This document shows positions 27,319 through 36,024 of a DNA stretch of 64,000 nt, one piece after another. The notes below the pieces were generated by a model that did not search any database, was not told the DNA's origin, and saw only the letters and a program-made list of their open reading frames with translations. Origin of the DNA: G963667915 sp965197385. Lineage in GTDB: Bacteria > Acidobacteriota > Vicinamibacteria > Vicinamibacterales > UBA823. A program made the translations under genes and the position numbers. Location of the stretch: positions 124,001-188,000 of the forward strand of contig CBDANA010000005.1 in the NCBI GenBank assembly GCA_965197385.1. Reading direction: 5' to 3'. Every line of letters starts with the position of its first letter. Position 1 is the first letter of the stretch.

Positions 27319-28944
27319 ATGAGGACTCCACACATCGCGTTCGGCAGCCTCGTGCTCGCCGCCGCCTGTCAGGCCGGCGGAGGCGATCCCGGCAGCGGCA
27401 TGGCGGCCGAGTCGCTGATGGACCACATCCGCGTCCTGTCGTCCGACGAGCTGGAAGGGCGCGCGCCGGGGTCGCCCGGGGAGACGCGGGCGGTGACCTA
27501 TCTCACCGACCAGTTTGAGCAGCTCGGCCTGTCGCCCGGCAATCCGGACGGCACGTTCGCCCAGCAGGTTCCGCTGGTCGGCATCACGTCGCAGCCGGCC
27601 GGCGGTCTCGAGGTGGAGCGGGACGGCGCGGTCGTGACGCTGGAGCCAGGCACAGACTACGTGGCGTTCACGAAGCGGGTCGTCGAGACGATCGATCTCG
27701 AGGGCGAGTTGGTGTTCGTCGGCTACGGCGCGGTTGCGCCGGAGTACGACTGGGACGACTTCAAGGACATCGATGTCACCGGCAAGGTGCTGCTGATGCT
27801 CGTCAACGATCCGCCTGGGCCGAGCATTTTCGGCGGGCGCGCGATGACCTACTACGGCCGCTGGACCTACAAGTTCGAGAGTGCGGCGGCGCGCGGTGCC
27901 GCCGGCGTGTTCGTCATCCACGAGACCGAGCCGGCCGGCTACCCCTGGGACGTGATCGGCAGCGCCCCCTACGGCGAGCAGTTCGACCTGGTGACCGAGG
28001 ACCGGAACATGGGCCGGGCGCGGGTGGAAGGCTGGATTCAGCGTGGCGCCACGGGGCGGCTCTTCGAGCTGGCCGGCTTGGATTTCGAGGCGGCGAAGCG
28101 CGCCGCTACGCAGCGCGACTTCGTGCCGGTGCCGCTGGGACTCACCGCGCGGACGACGATCGTCAACACGCTGCGCACCGCCGATTCGCAGAACGTCGTC
28201 GCCCGGCTCCGGGGAACGGACGCGCCGGACGAGACCGTCATCTACGTCGCGCACTGGGATCACCTCGGCCGTGACGAAAACCTGTCGGGCGATCAGATCT
28301 TCAACGGGGCCAAGGACAATGCCAGTGGGACGGCGGCGCTGCTCGAGATCGCCGCGGCCTTTGCACGGGAGGCCCCGCCGCGTCGCAGCGTGCTGTTTCT
28401 CGCCGTGACCGCCGAGGAGCAGGGGCTCCTGGGTTCGCGCTACTACGCCGGGCAACCGCTCTATCCCACCTCGCAGACGGTGGCGGCGCTCAACATGGAC
28501 GGCCTCAACGTGCTGGGACGGACCCGCGACGTGACGGTTATCGGCATGGGGCAGTCCAGCCTGGACGACCTGGCGGCGCGGCTCGTGCGCGACCGGGCGC
28601 GGGTGCTGCGGCCCGACCCGGAGCCCGAGAAGGGGTTCTACTACCGGTCGGACCATTTCGAGTTCGCGAAGGTCGGCATTCCGGCGTTCAATCCCGACGC
28701 AGGGGTCGAGTTCCTCAACAAGGAAGAAGGCTGGGGACTCGAAATGCGCGAGCGATACACGGCCGAGGATTACCACCAGGTGTCGGACGAGGTGAAGGAC
28801 TACTGGGATCTCTCGGGCGCGATCGACGATCTGGAACTGCTGTACGAAATGGGCCGCGACCTGGCGACCGGCCAGGCGTGGCCGGAGTGGAGCGAATCGA
28901 GCGAGTTCCGGGCGGTGCGCGAGGCGGATCGGCCGCAGGAGTAA
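27319..28944 (+). CDS. M28 family zinc aminopeptidase, lipoprotein
   Basis: 541 residues from the ATG at 27319 (GGGGAC 7 nt upstream). A short lipoprotein signal ends in the lipobox LAAAC (about residues 11-15), so the enzyme is probably anchored to a membrane from outside. A protease-associated insert precedes the M28 core. Its zinc ligands are visible in IYVAHWDHLG, AKDNASGTAALLE, VTAEEQGLLGS, LNMDGLN and YHQVSDE. Members remove N-terminal residues from peptides. The stop codon lies inside a heptamer repeat. Confidence 0.92.
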   Translation: MRTPHIAFGSLVLAAACQAGGGDPGSGMAAESLMDHIRVLSSDELEGRAPGSPGETRAVTYLTDQFEQLGLSPGNPDGTFAQQVPLVGITSQPAGGLEVERDGAVVTLEPGTDYVAFTKRVVETIDLEGELVFVGYGAVAPEYDWDDFKDIDVTGKVLLMLVNDPPGPSIFGGRAMTYYGRWTYKFESAAARGAAGVFVIHETEPAGYPWDVIGSAPYGEQFDLVTEDRNMGRARVEGWIQRGATGRLFELAGLDFEAAKRAATQRDFVPVPLGLTARTTIVNTLRTADSQNVVARLRGTDAPDETVIYVAHWDHLGRDENLSGDQIFNGAKDNASGTAALLEIAAAFAREAPPRRSVLFLAVTAEEQGLLGSRYYAGQPLYPTSQTVAALNMDGLNVLGRTRDVTVIGMGQSSLDDLAARLVRDRARVLRPDPEPEKGFYYRSDHFEFAKVGIPAFNPDAGVEFLNKEEGWGLEMRERYTAEDYHQVSDEVKDYWDLSGAIDDLELLYEMGRDLATGQAWPEWSESSEFRAVREADRPQE

Positions 28945-28965
28945 GGAGTGAGGAGTGAAGATGAG
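28938..28965. repeat. Heptamer repeat, GGAGTGA type
   Basis: GGAGTAA, GGAGTGA, GGAGTGA and AGATGAG in a row. The first unit supplies the TAA stop of the M28 peptidase gene. It lies between convergent genes. Confidence 0.65.
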
Positions 28966-29029
28966 AACGTAGGTGACGCTTGGACTGAGGTGACCGGCCT
29001 TTGCCCAGACGCCGTGGGTCGAGGGACGC

Positions 29030-30940
29030 TCAGCTTCTTCGCGGCTCGCCCTTCGCCACCGAGAAGTAGTCGTACCAGGTCGAGTCGGCGCCGCCGAGCC
29101 GGCGGGCCAGCCTGACGTCTACCAGGTACGGCCGGCCGTTCGCCGTCGCCTCGAAGCAGCGATCGAGCGCACCATCCAGCTTCGCCGGATCGTCCACCCG
29201 CTCCGCCTCGACGCCGTAGCCCTTGCACAGCGAGACGTTGTCGATGTCCGGCCCCTGCAGGTTGGCGCCGACGTACTTGCCGGTCGCCGCCGCGCGGCGG
29301 CCGTACAGGTGCAGGAACTTCCGGTTCGCCTGGTACCCACCGTTGTTGTAGACGACCACCGCCAGCGGCACGTCGTAGCGGACGGCGCTCCACAAGGCCT
29401 GGATGCCGAACTGCAGGCTACCGTCGCCAAGGAGCGCGACGACCTGGCGGTCGGGCCGCCCGATCTTGGCGCCGATGCCGGCTGCCACGCCCCACCCGAG
29501 GACCCCGCCGCTCGACGTGTAGTTCGTCCGGCTGGCCGCGCCGGTGCTGACGTCCATGTAGGCGGGGAGGTATTCCTCGGACGTGATGAGCTCGCTCACA
29601 ACGATGGCGTCGTCCGCCATCTTGGTGTTGAGCTCCTTGGTGAGCCGGACCGTCGAGATCGGCGTGTCGTTCCAGCGCTGGGCGGCCGCGTCGTCGAGCT
29701 GTCGGCGCCGCGCCCGCGCGTACGCCTGCACCTTCCGCCGCCGGTCGTCGACTACCGTCGACGACAGGGTCCGCTTCCGGAGCGCCGCCAGCACGCCGGC
29801 CGCCGCCTTCTGGACGTCGGTCATCATCGCGAGGTCCACCGGGTAGCTACGGCCGATTTCGGCGGCATCCACGCTGGTATGGATGACGCGGCACCCCGGT
29901 GGAATCGGCGAGGCCGGTGGCCGCGCGCCGAACGCGAACATCGTGCCGCCGACGCTCCAGTAGAGGTCGAACGCCTTCCCGTAGCTCGGGTCGAACATGA
30001 ACATGCCCGAGTAGTGCGGGTGGGCCGTCGGAATGGTGACGCCGGAGTGAGCGGTCTGGAGGTCGAGGAAGATCGGCGCGCCGAGCAGATCGGCAATCGC
30101 CATGATCTCGTCGGCGCCACCGTAGCGCACGAGCTCACGGCCGACGACGATGATCGGAAACTCGGCCTCGGCCAGCATGCGCGCGGCTTCCGCCACCTGA
30201 TCCGGATCGGGTTCCAGCTCGAACTCGACGACGGACCGCGAGCGCGGCACGATCTCCGCCTGGTCGACCGGCGTTTCCCACAGATCCTTCGAGAAGGTGA
30301 CGAACGTGGGCCCGCCGGGCGGCACCCGTGCCAGCAGGAACGCGCGCCGCAGCACCTCGGGAATGGTTCCGGCGTTCACCACGTCCCAGGTCCAGCGGGT
30401 GTAGTCGCGCGGCAACTGGTGGAGGTTCACCGCTTCGAGGAAGGCGTTGGTGCCGCGCACGCCGGTCGCCTGGCGGCCGACGGTCACAACGATTGGCGTC
30501 CGATCCTTGAAGGCGTTGACCATCGGCGCGAGCGCGTAGCCGGCGCCGGCGACCGAGTGCAGGTTCATCATGGCCGTCTGACCCGACGCGCGTGCATACC
30601 CGTCGGCCATCGACATGACCGAGCCTTCGTGCAGCGACTGGACGTACTGCAGCGGGAGTCGATCGACGAGCGCGTCGAGGAAGCCCACTTCCTCGGATCC
30701 ACCGAGGCCGAAGACGTACGGGACCTTCCAGTCGACCAGGAACTCCGCCATCAGTTCGCCGCCGGTCTGTCCGCGGAGGACCCGTCCTGGCTCCTGCGCA
30801 GCGGCGACCGAGGTTCCACCGCCGAGCGCGCCGGCCAGGCTATTGGCGGCGGTGGCGGCAACGCCGACCTGCGCGAGGCGTGACACGAACGTTCGCCGAT
30901 CGATCTGGCGGTCGAGGAACAGCTTGGCGGTGTCCTTCAT
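29030..30940 (-). CDS. Thiamine-diphosphate enzyme (acetolactate synthase-like) with export signal
   Basis: 636 residues from the ATG at 30940, preceded by GGGAGTGAGG. The three ThDP-fold domains are clear: N-terminal PYR domain with the catalytic Glu in LHEGSVMSMADGYARASG, a central domain, and the C-terminal PP domain with the cofactor motif GDGSLQF followed by VYNNGGYQANR. The first 50 residues (DRRTFVSRLAQVGVAATAA, ending SVAAAQ) look like a twin-arginine signal. That is unusual because most relatives are cytoplasmic. Relatives include benzoylformate decarboxylase and acetolactate synthase; the substrate is unknown. The gene stands alone, facing the M28 gene. Confidence 0.85.
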   Translation of the reverse strand: MKDTAKLFLDRQIDRRTFVSRLAQVGVAATAANSLAGALGGGTSVAAAQEPGRVLRGQTGGELMAEFLVDWKVPYVFGLGGSEEVGFLDALVDRLPLQYVQSLHEGSVMSMADGYARASGQTAMMNLHSVAGAGYALAPMVNAFKDRTPIVVTVGRQATGVRGTNAFLEAVNLHQLPRDYTRWTWDVVNAGTIPEVLRRAFLLARVPPGGPTFVTFSKDLWETPVDQAEIVPRSRSVVEFELEPDPDQVAEAARMLAEAEFPIIVVGRELVRYGGADEIMAIADLLGAPIFLDLQTAHSGVTIPTAHPHYSGMFMFDPSYGKAFDLYWSVGGTMFAFGARPPASPIPPGCRVIHTSVDAAEIGRSYPVDLAMMTDVQKAAAGVLAALRKRTLSSTVVDDRRRKVQAYARARRRQLDDAAAQRWNDTPISTVRLTKELNTKMADDAIVVSELITSEEYLPAYMDVSTGAASRTNYTSSGGVLGWGVAAGIGAKIGRPDRQVVALLGDGSLQFGIQALWSAVRYDVPLAVVVYNNGGYQANRKFLHLYGRRAAATGKYVGANLQGPDIDNVSLCKGYGVEAERVDDPAKLDGALDRCFEATANGRPYLVDVRLARRLGGADSTWYDYFSVAKGEPRRS

Positions 30941-31044
30941 GGCGGCCTCACTCCCACGGCTCCGGCGACTCGATGCGCTCGACGCGAATGCCGGGATTAT
31001 AGCGCAGCGGGGCCCCCTGTCCGGCCCCACCCGCGGATCCAGAA

Positions 31045-31080
31045 CCAGAGCCCAGAGCCCAGAGCCGAGAGCCGAGAGCC
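31045..31080. repeat. Heptamer repeat array, GAGAGCC type
   Basis: Five consecutive 7-mers: CCAGAGC three times, then CGAGAGC twice. The array ends 2 bp before the stop of the propeller gene and lies between two minus-strand genes. No reverse arm is visible here. Confidence 0.75.
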
Positions 31081-31082
31081 TC

Positions 31083-32828
31083 TCAGGGTGCCCAGCCGAG
31101 GACGACGCGCACCGCGCGCGGCCGATCGGCTCGCTGCAGCATCAGGAAGCGGCCGTCCGACGCGACGTCGTAGTTCGGCAGATGGCCACCCGGGTCGAGA
31201 TCGAACGGGCGCTCGAACAGTCGAGTTGGCGTCTCGACCTCTAACGCGCCGTCGCGTACCGTCACGCTGGAGGCCAGCATCTCGGCATCTCTCCGGAAGA
31301 AGAGCTCCCGCCCGTCGCGCGACCAGACCGGCTCGCGTCCGCCGGCCGTGGAGATGCGCCAGCGATCGCCGGTCGGCGGGTAGGGCTGCACGTAGACCTC
31401 GTCCATATCCATATCCATGCCTTCGTTGTTCGACACGTAGGCCAGCCACCGGCCGTCGGGCGACCAGGCGGGGGATCGCTCGTCGCTCGGGGTCGCGGCG
31501 ACCGGGACGGCCTCGGCGTCGGGCGACCAGACCCATACGTCACGGCCAGACTCGGTGACCTCGTAGTAGGCGAGGCGGCGGCCATCGGGCGACCAGGCGC
31601 TGGGGTTCTGAGGCCGCGAGCTTGCGAACAGCCGGCGCGTGTCATCGTCATCCGCCGGCGGGTCGGCCACAAAGATGTTCTGCGGCCCGAGACGGTTCGA
31701 GGCGAACGATAGCCGCCGGCCATCCGGCGGCATCCATGCGGGCGAGCGGTTGTCGCTGCCTCCGGTGGTCAGGCGCGCGCGGGCGCCGTCGGACAGTGTT
31801 TGCAGCCACAGCTCGTGACCCAACAGGCCGGTCCGGGTGACGACCGCCAGGCGCGTTTCGTCTGGGGACAGCCGCGGCGTGCGGTGACGGTCGGCGATCG
31901 GTTCAGGCGCAGCCGGCGTGGCACGGCCCGTTCGGTCGACCCATACCAGGACGTTGTCGGGTGGTGAAGGCGGGAGGTACACGAGCGTTCCGGTGCGCGA
32001 CAGGTCGAACCTCGCATCGCCGAGTCCGGAGAACCCGGTGACCGACCCGCCGATCCCGTCGAACACCGTCGTGGGTGTGCCCGAGGTCTCGAGCGTCTCC
32101 GCGTCGAACGGCGCGGCCAGCAGCTCACCGTTGAGCACGTAGACCAGCTGACCCGCCGCAGCGTATCTGGGCCGGCCGTTCGCCGGGAGCAGGTGCGCCC
32201 AGGCGTCTGCTTCCGCCGACCAGACGGCCAGTCGGGAATCACGATCACGCCGGGCGACGGTGAAGAGGATGGCGCCGCCCGGTAGCCGGGTGGGCCAGCC
32301 ATGCTCAACTTCCTGCCGGGCGAGGTCGGGTGTGGTCAGCGGCTCGGGCGTGCCGCCGTCGGCGGGGACCCGCAGCAGGCCGCGACCCTGGAGCGGTGCG
32401 AAGATGATCGTCCCATCGGCGCTCCACGCGCCGCCGGCGCTGCCGCTGGGCGCGTCACAGACGACCGCGTGCGCGCCGTCGTCGAGCGAGACGCGACGCA
32501 ACGCGTCGTCGGCAAAGAACGCGATCGACCGTCCGTCGGACGAGAAGAACGGGCTCCTTACGCCGTCCGTGCCGGGCACCGCCACGGCGTTCGGCTCGTG
32601 GAGCGCCCGGTAGAACAGTTGTGGGCGACCGCGGCCGGAGGCCGCGTAGGCCACGAAGGCCACCCCGCGTCCGTCCGGGGCGAGCGCCAGCTCGAGCATC
32701 TCGAGGTCGGCCGGCGCGGAGATGTCGAACCGGATGATCGGCAATGGCTCGGGAGCCGGAGGTCGCCCGGCGACCCACACGGCGAGACCGCCAATCACCG
32801 CTCCCACTGCCAGCCAGATGCCGCGCAT
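31083..32828 (-). CDS. Orphan TolB/PD40 beta-propeller protein with membrane anchor
   Basis: 581 residues from the ATG at 32828; a frame extension to 32915 adds a stretch of unlikely composition. One membrane helix (about residues 3-20, GIWLAVGAVIGGLAVWVAG) is followed by PD40/WD40-like blades with repeated SPDGRRLA, SPDETRLAV and W-S-x-DG motifs. The arrangement copies the helix plus extracytoplasmic sensor of acidobacterial Ser/Thr protein kinases, but no kinase domain precedes it; the upstream DNA faces a different gene. It may be a solo sensor or the leftover half of a kinase. It contains a Met-Asp run (MDMDMDE). Confidence 0.75.
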   Translation of the reverse strand: MRGIWLAVGAVIGGLAVWVAGRPPAPEPLPIIRFDISAPADLEMLELALAPDGRGVAFVAYAASGRGRPQLFYRALHEPNAVAVPGTDGVRSPFFSSDGRSIAFFADDALRRVSLDDGAHAVVCDAPSGSAGGAWSADGTIIFAPLQGRGLLRVPADGGTPEPLTTPDLARQEVEHGWPTRLPGGAILFTVARRDRDSRLAVWSAEADAWAHLLPANGRPRYAAAGQLVYVLNGELLAAPFDAETLETSGTPTTVFDGIGGSVTGFSGLGDARFDLSRTGTLVYLPPSPPDNVLVWVDRTGRATPAAPEPIADRHRTPRLSPDETRLAVVTRTGLLGHELWLQTLSDGARARLTTGGSDNRSPAWMPPDGRRLSFASNRLGPQNIFVADPPADDDDTRRLFASSRPQNPSAWSPDGRRLAYYEVTESGRDVWVWSPDAEAVPVAATPSDERSPAWSPDGRWLAYVSNNEGMDMDMDEVYVQPYPPTGDRWRISTAGGREPVWSRDGRELFFRRDAEMLASSVTVRDGALEVETPTRLFERPFDLDPGGHLPNYDVASDGRFLMLQRADRPRAVRVVLGWAP

Positions 32829-32952
32829 GTCGTCGTCCAGAAGCTCCGGGCGGTCATTATACGGGCGCGCGTCGGCGCGGCTGGAGAAAGGTCGCGCGTT
32901 GCCCAACTGTGACAAGATGTCGGTCGGCGTGGATGGTCCAGGAGGGTGCCTG

Positions 32953-34110
32953 ATGATGAGCCATCAGACTCGTCAGATGTCGGCCTTGGCGGCACGCGCC
33001 GCCTGCGCGCTGGCGTTGCTCGCGGTCGTTGCGCCGGCGGCATGGGCTCAGACCGAGGCGCATGCAATCCTCGCCTACTTCGAGCGGGTTCGGCATCAGA
33101 CCGGCGCGCCCGAGATCACGGCCGCCGTCGCCGTCGACGGCGAGATCGTCTTCTCGGGCGGGGTGGGCTACGCGGAGCTCGACAACCAAACGCCAGCCGA
33201 CGGCGGGACCGTCCTGAACGTCGGATCGGTGTCGAAGGTGATGACGGCGATTGCCGTGATGCAGCTCGTCGAGCACGGCACGGTCGGTCTCGAGGACGAC
33301 ATCCGCACCTACGTGCCGGCGTTCGCCGACCAAGGGGTGCCTATCACGCTGCGGCAGATCCTGACGCATACGTCGGGCATTCGCCATTATCGAGACGGGG
33401 AGTTCGGACCGCACCGTCTGCGCTCGATGCGCTTCTTCGAGGATTTCGAGGAAGCGATCCAGCATTTCACGGACGATGCGCTGCTCTTCGAGCCGGGGAC
33501 GCTCTGGTTCTACTCGTCCCACGCTTACAATTTGCTGCAAGGGGTGGTCGAGCAGGCGTCGGGCCTGGGCTTCGAGGACTACATGCGGGCCCACGTGTGG
33601 CAGCCAGCCGGCATGCTGAGCAGTTCGTTCGACGTGCCGTCGCGCGTCGTGCACCGGCGCGGGCGCGGCTATTCGCGGACCGACGACGGGATGATCGTCA
33701 ACAGCCGGTACGAGGACGTCAGCTACAAGTACGCTGGCGGCGGCATGCTGTCGACGGTCGAAGACCTGGTGCGGATGGGCGTGGCGATGAACGACGGCAC
33801 GTTGCTCGGGCCGGAGGCGGTTGCCGAAATGCACGCCCCGTACGTCGATCCGGTCATGCAATTCCGCGCCGGCGCCGAGCCGCGTGAGCTGCCGTTCAAA
33901 CAAGCGCTGGGCTGGGACCTGCCGACTGACGTGCCGGGACGCGCCTACATCAGCAAGACGGGCACCGTTCGTGGCACGCGATCGGTCGTCATCAACTACC
34001 CGGACAATGGCCTCGTCGTGACACTCCAGGCAAACATCGCGCCGTTCCCCGTCTTGCAGACCGGCCAGGCGATTGCGCAGATGTACCTGCCGCCGGCGCA
34101 CGCGCGGTAG
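32953..34110 (+). CDS. Exported serine hydrolase, class C beta-lactamase family
   Basis: 385 residues from the ATG at 32953, with AGGAGGG 8 nt upstream; the adjacent ATG at 32956 is equally possible. Signal peptide about 1-33 (ending AWAQ). The active-site SxxK is SVSK at 92-95, the second motif is Y-S-S-H-A-Y-N, and the third is near the C-terminus in INYPDNG. The fold includes esterases, DD-peptidases and true AmpC enzymes; resistance cannot be assumed. It is followed after 15 bp by a paralogue. Confidence 0.88.
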   Translation: MMSHQTRQMSALAARAACALALLAVVAPAAWAQTEAHAILAYFERVRHQTGAPEITAAVAVDGEIVFSGGVGYAELDNQTPADGGTVLNVGSVSKVMTAIAVMQLVEHGTVGLEDDIRTYVPAFADQGVPITLRQILTHTSGIRHYRDGEFGPHRLRSMRFFEDFEEAIQHFTDDALLFEPGTLWFYSSHAYNLLQGVVEQASGLGFEDYMRAHVWQPAGMLSSSFDVPSRVVHRRGRGYSRTDDGMIVNSRYEDVSYKYAGGGMLSTVEDLVRMGVAMNDGTLLGPEAVAEMHAPYVDPVMQFRAGAEPRELPFKQALGWDLPTDVPGRAYISKTGTVRGTRSVVINYPDNGLVVTLQANIAPFPVLQTGQAIAQMYLPPAHAR

Positions 34111-34125
34111 GATCCGAACAGCCAC

Positions 34126-35241
34126 ATGCTTCCGTCCCACCCGATCGTTGGCTGGCGCGGCGCCTGCGCTGTCGCCGCGTGCATGGCGACGGGGGTCTCG
34201 GCACAACCCGGCGCTGATCAGGCTCAGGGCACTATCCTCGACCGCCTCGGCGAGATCCGGCGAGAGACCGGCGCACCCGGGATCACTGCGGCGGTCGCCG
34301 TCGACGGCGAAGTCATCTTTTCGGGCGGCGTCGGCTGGGCTGAGCTCGAGAACCAGGCACCGGCCAGCGGTGCGACGGTCCACAACGTCGCGTCGATCTC
34401 GAAGGCGATGACAGCGGTCGCCGTCATGCAGCTCGTCGAGCAAGGGACCCTGGGTCTCGACGGGCGCCTCCGAGTGTACCTTCCCGCGCTGCCCGAGAGC
34501 GTCGCCGGCGTGACGCTCCGGCACATCCTGACGCACACGTCGGGCCTGCTAAGCTCGTACGGGCTGGCGAACCGCCGTGTCGAGGATCTGATGGAGGTGA
34601 TCGCCAGGGCCGGTCCGGACGCCCTGCGCTTCGCGCCAGGTGAGTTCTGGGCCTATTCCTCGGCCGGGTTCAACCTGCTGCAGGCGGTGATCGAGAGGGT
34701 ATCCGGCGTTGGGTTCGAAGAGTACATGCGCACCCGTGTCTGGGAGCCGGCCGGGATGCCGCGCACGGGGCTGGACGTACCTTCGCGCATCGTGCCCAGA
34801 CGGGGCCACGGCTACGAGCGGGACGACGCCGGGAACCGCATCAACGCCGCCTTCTTCGACATGCCCGATCTGTGGGCCGCCGGTGGGATGCTGTCGACCG
34901 CGGGAGATCTGGCGAGGCTCGGCGTAGCGATCAACGGCGGGGCGCTGCTGAAGCGATCAACGGTGGCGCAGATGCACCGGGCACAGGTCGATCCAGTGAT
35001 TGAGTTCGTGTCAGATGGAACCCCTGAGCAGCAGGCCTTCCGGCAAGCGCTGGGGTGGGGGATTGACACCGACGCCGCGGGCCGGCGCTTCATCAACCAC
35101 ACCGGAGCCATCAGAGGTGTCGGTTCGATCCTCCTCAACTATCCGGACGAACATGTGATCGTCGCACTGATCGCCAATCTCCTACCGTTCGACGCGCGCA
35201 AGCACGGTGAGGCGCTCGCGCAGATGTTTCTCGAAGATTGA
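34126..35241 (+). CDS. Exported serine hydrolase, tandem paralogue
   Basis: 371 residues with a signal peptide about 1-27 (ending VSAQ). SxxK is SISK at 90-93 and the second motif is AYSSAGFNLLQ. It shares long stretches with the gene just upstream (ETGAPGITAAVAVDGE versus QTGAPEITAAVAVDGE; AVMQLVEQGT versus AVMQLVEHGT), so the two arose by tandem duplication. Both probably hydrolyse an ester or amide outside the cytoplasm; substrate unknown. Confidence 0.88.
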   Translation: MLPSHPIVGWRGACAVAACMATGVSAQPGADQAQGTILDRLGEIRRETGAPGITAAVAVDGEVIFSGGVGWAELENQAPASGATVHNVASISKAMTAVAVMQLVEQGTLGLDGRLRVYLPALPESVAGVTLRHILTHTSGLLSSYGLANRRVEDLMEVIARAGPDALRFAPGEFWAYSSAGFNLLQAVIERVSGVGFEEYMRTRVWEPAGMPRTGLDVPSRIVPRRGHGYERDDAGNRINAAFFDMPDLWAAGGMLSTAGDLARLGVAINGGALLKRSTVAQMHRAQVDPVIEFVSDGTPEQQAFRQALGWGIDTDAAGRRFINHTGAIRGVGSILLNYPDEHVIVALIANLLPFDARKHGEALAQMFLED

Positions 35242-35293
35242 GGAAGAAGGCAGGAAAAACCCGGCACCGGTTGCATTCTGTCTCCTAACTTCT

Positions 35294-35950
35294 TCAGTAC
35301 TTCCGATTCTGCTGCCTGAGAATATCGAACTGGGCGGTGTCGGCGACCGCCATGACCGCCATGACACCAGCCTGCACCGGATCACTCACGACCAGATCGG
35401 CCACGTCCGGCACGCCGCCGGCCATGTTGAGCGAGATCACCTTGAGACCCTGTTGTCGGACCTCCTTGACGGCCGCGGCGATGTCGCCGCCCATGATGGC
35501 GCCGGCCAGCACCAGCAGATGCGCGCGTGGTAGCCGCACGACGGCGCGCACGGCGGCGCTGATCGGCTGTTCGCCGACCAGCGGAATCGTGTCGACCGAG
35601 ATCCGCTCGCCCCGGATGTTGTGGCGGTCCGCTTCGGCGATTGCGCCGAGGGCGACCTGACCGACCTGGGCGCCCCCGCCCATGATGATGATGCGCTTGC
35701 CGTAGATGGCGGCTGACGACGAGATTGCCTCGACGTCGCTGGCGGCCGGCAGCGCGCGGAGGTCGGCGAGCACGCGCTCCGCGCCGCCGTCGAGCGTGAA
35801 CTCCACCGAGAGCTGACGGGCGGTGTCGGAGTGGGAGACCACCTCGAGCGACGTGACGTTCGCACCGTGCTCGGCGAGGACCTTCGAGACCTGGTGCAGT
35901 GAGCCAGGCTCGTCGGCGATCTTCAGAACGAGGGCGTGCTCGTTCACCAT
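35294..35950 (-). CDS. ACT domain protein with DUF5612-like C-terminal domain
   Basis: 218 residues. An N-terminal ACT domain (about 3-75, LVLKIADEPGSLHQVSKVLAEHGANVTS) probably binds an amino acid or similar ligand. The C-terminal half (IIIMGGGAQVGQVALGAIAEADRHNIRGE and LAGAIMGGDIAAAVKEVRQQGLKVISLNM) is Rossmann-like and matches the arrangement of DUF5612 proteins, which I know mainly from archaea. No enzyme motif is visible. It ends 53 bp from the convergent serine hydrolase gene. Confidence 0.7.
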   Translation of the reverse strand: MVNEHALVLKIADEPGSLHQVSKVLAEHGANVTSLEVVSHSDTARQLSVEFTLDGGAERVLADLRALPAASDVEAISSSAAIYGKRIIIMGGGAQVGQVALGAIAEADRHNIRGERISVDTIPLVGEQPISAAVRAVVRLPRAHLLVLAGAIMGGDIAAAVKEVRQQGLKVISLNMAGGVPDVADLVVSDPVQAGVMAVMAVADTAQFDILRQQNRKY

Positions 35951-35980
35951 GCTGGCATCTTACTGAATTTGGAGGACTAG

Positions 35981-36015
35981 AAGTGAGGAGTTAGGAGCGA
36001 GGAGTGAGGAGAGCC
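35981..36015. repeat. Heptamer repeat array, GGAGTGA type
   Basis: GAAGTGA, GGAGTTA, GGAGCGA, GGAGTGA, GGAGAGC in a row, then CGAG. The last unit grades into the GAGAGCC type seen elsewhere, which links the two repeat families. It fills most of the gap between two minus-strand genes. Confidence 0.75.
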
Positions 36016-36024
36016 GAGTTGCGA

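Noticed and set aside
27235..28776. 513-codon open frame on the minus strand
   Set aside because: Antisense to the M28 peptidase, with His/Arg/Val-rich shadow composition.
29309..30883. 524-codon open frame on the plus strand
   Set aside because: Antisense to the ThDP enzyme gene, which has intact cofactor motifs.
32953..35241. Beta-lactam resistance genes
   Set aside because: SxxK serine hydrolases of this family are mostly esterases or peptidases; nothing in the sequence or context points to antibiotic hydrolysis.
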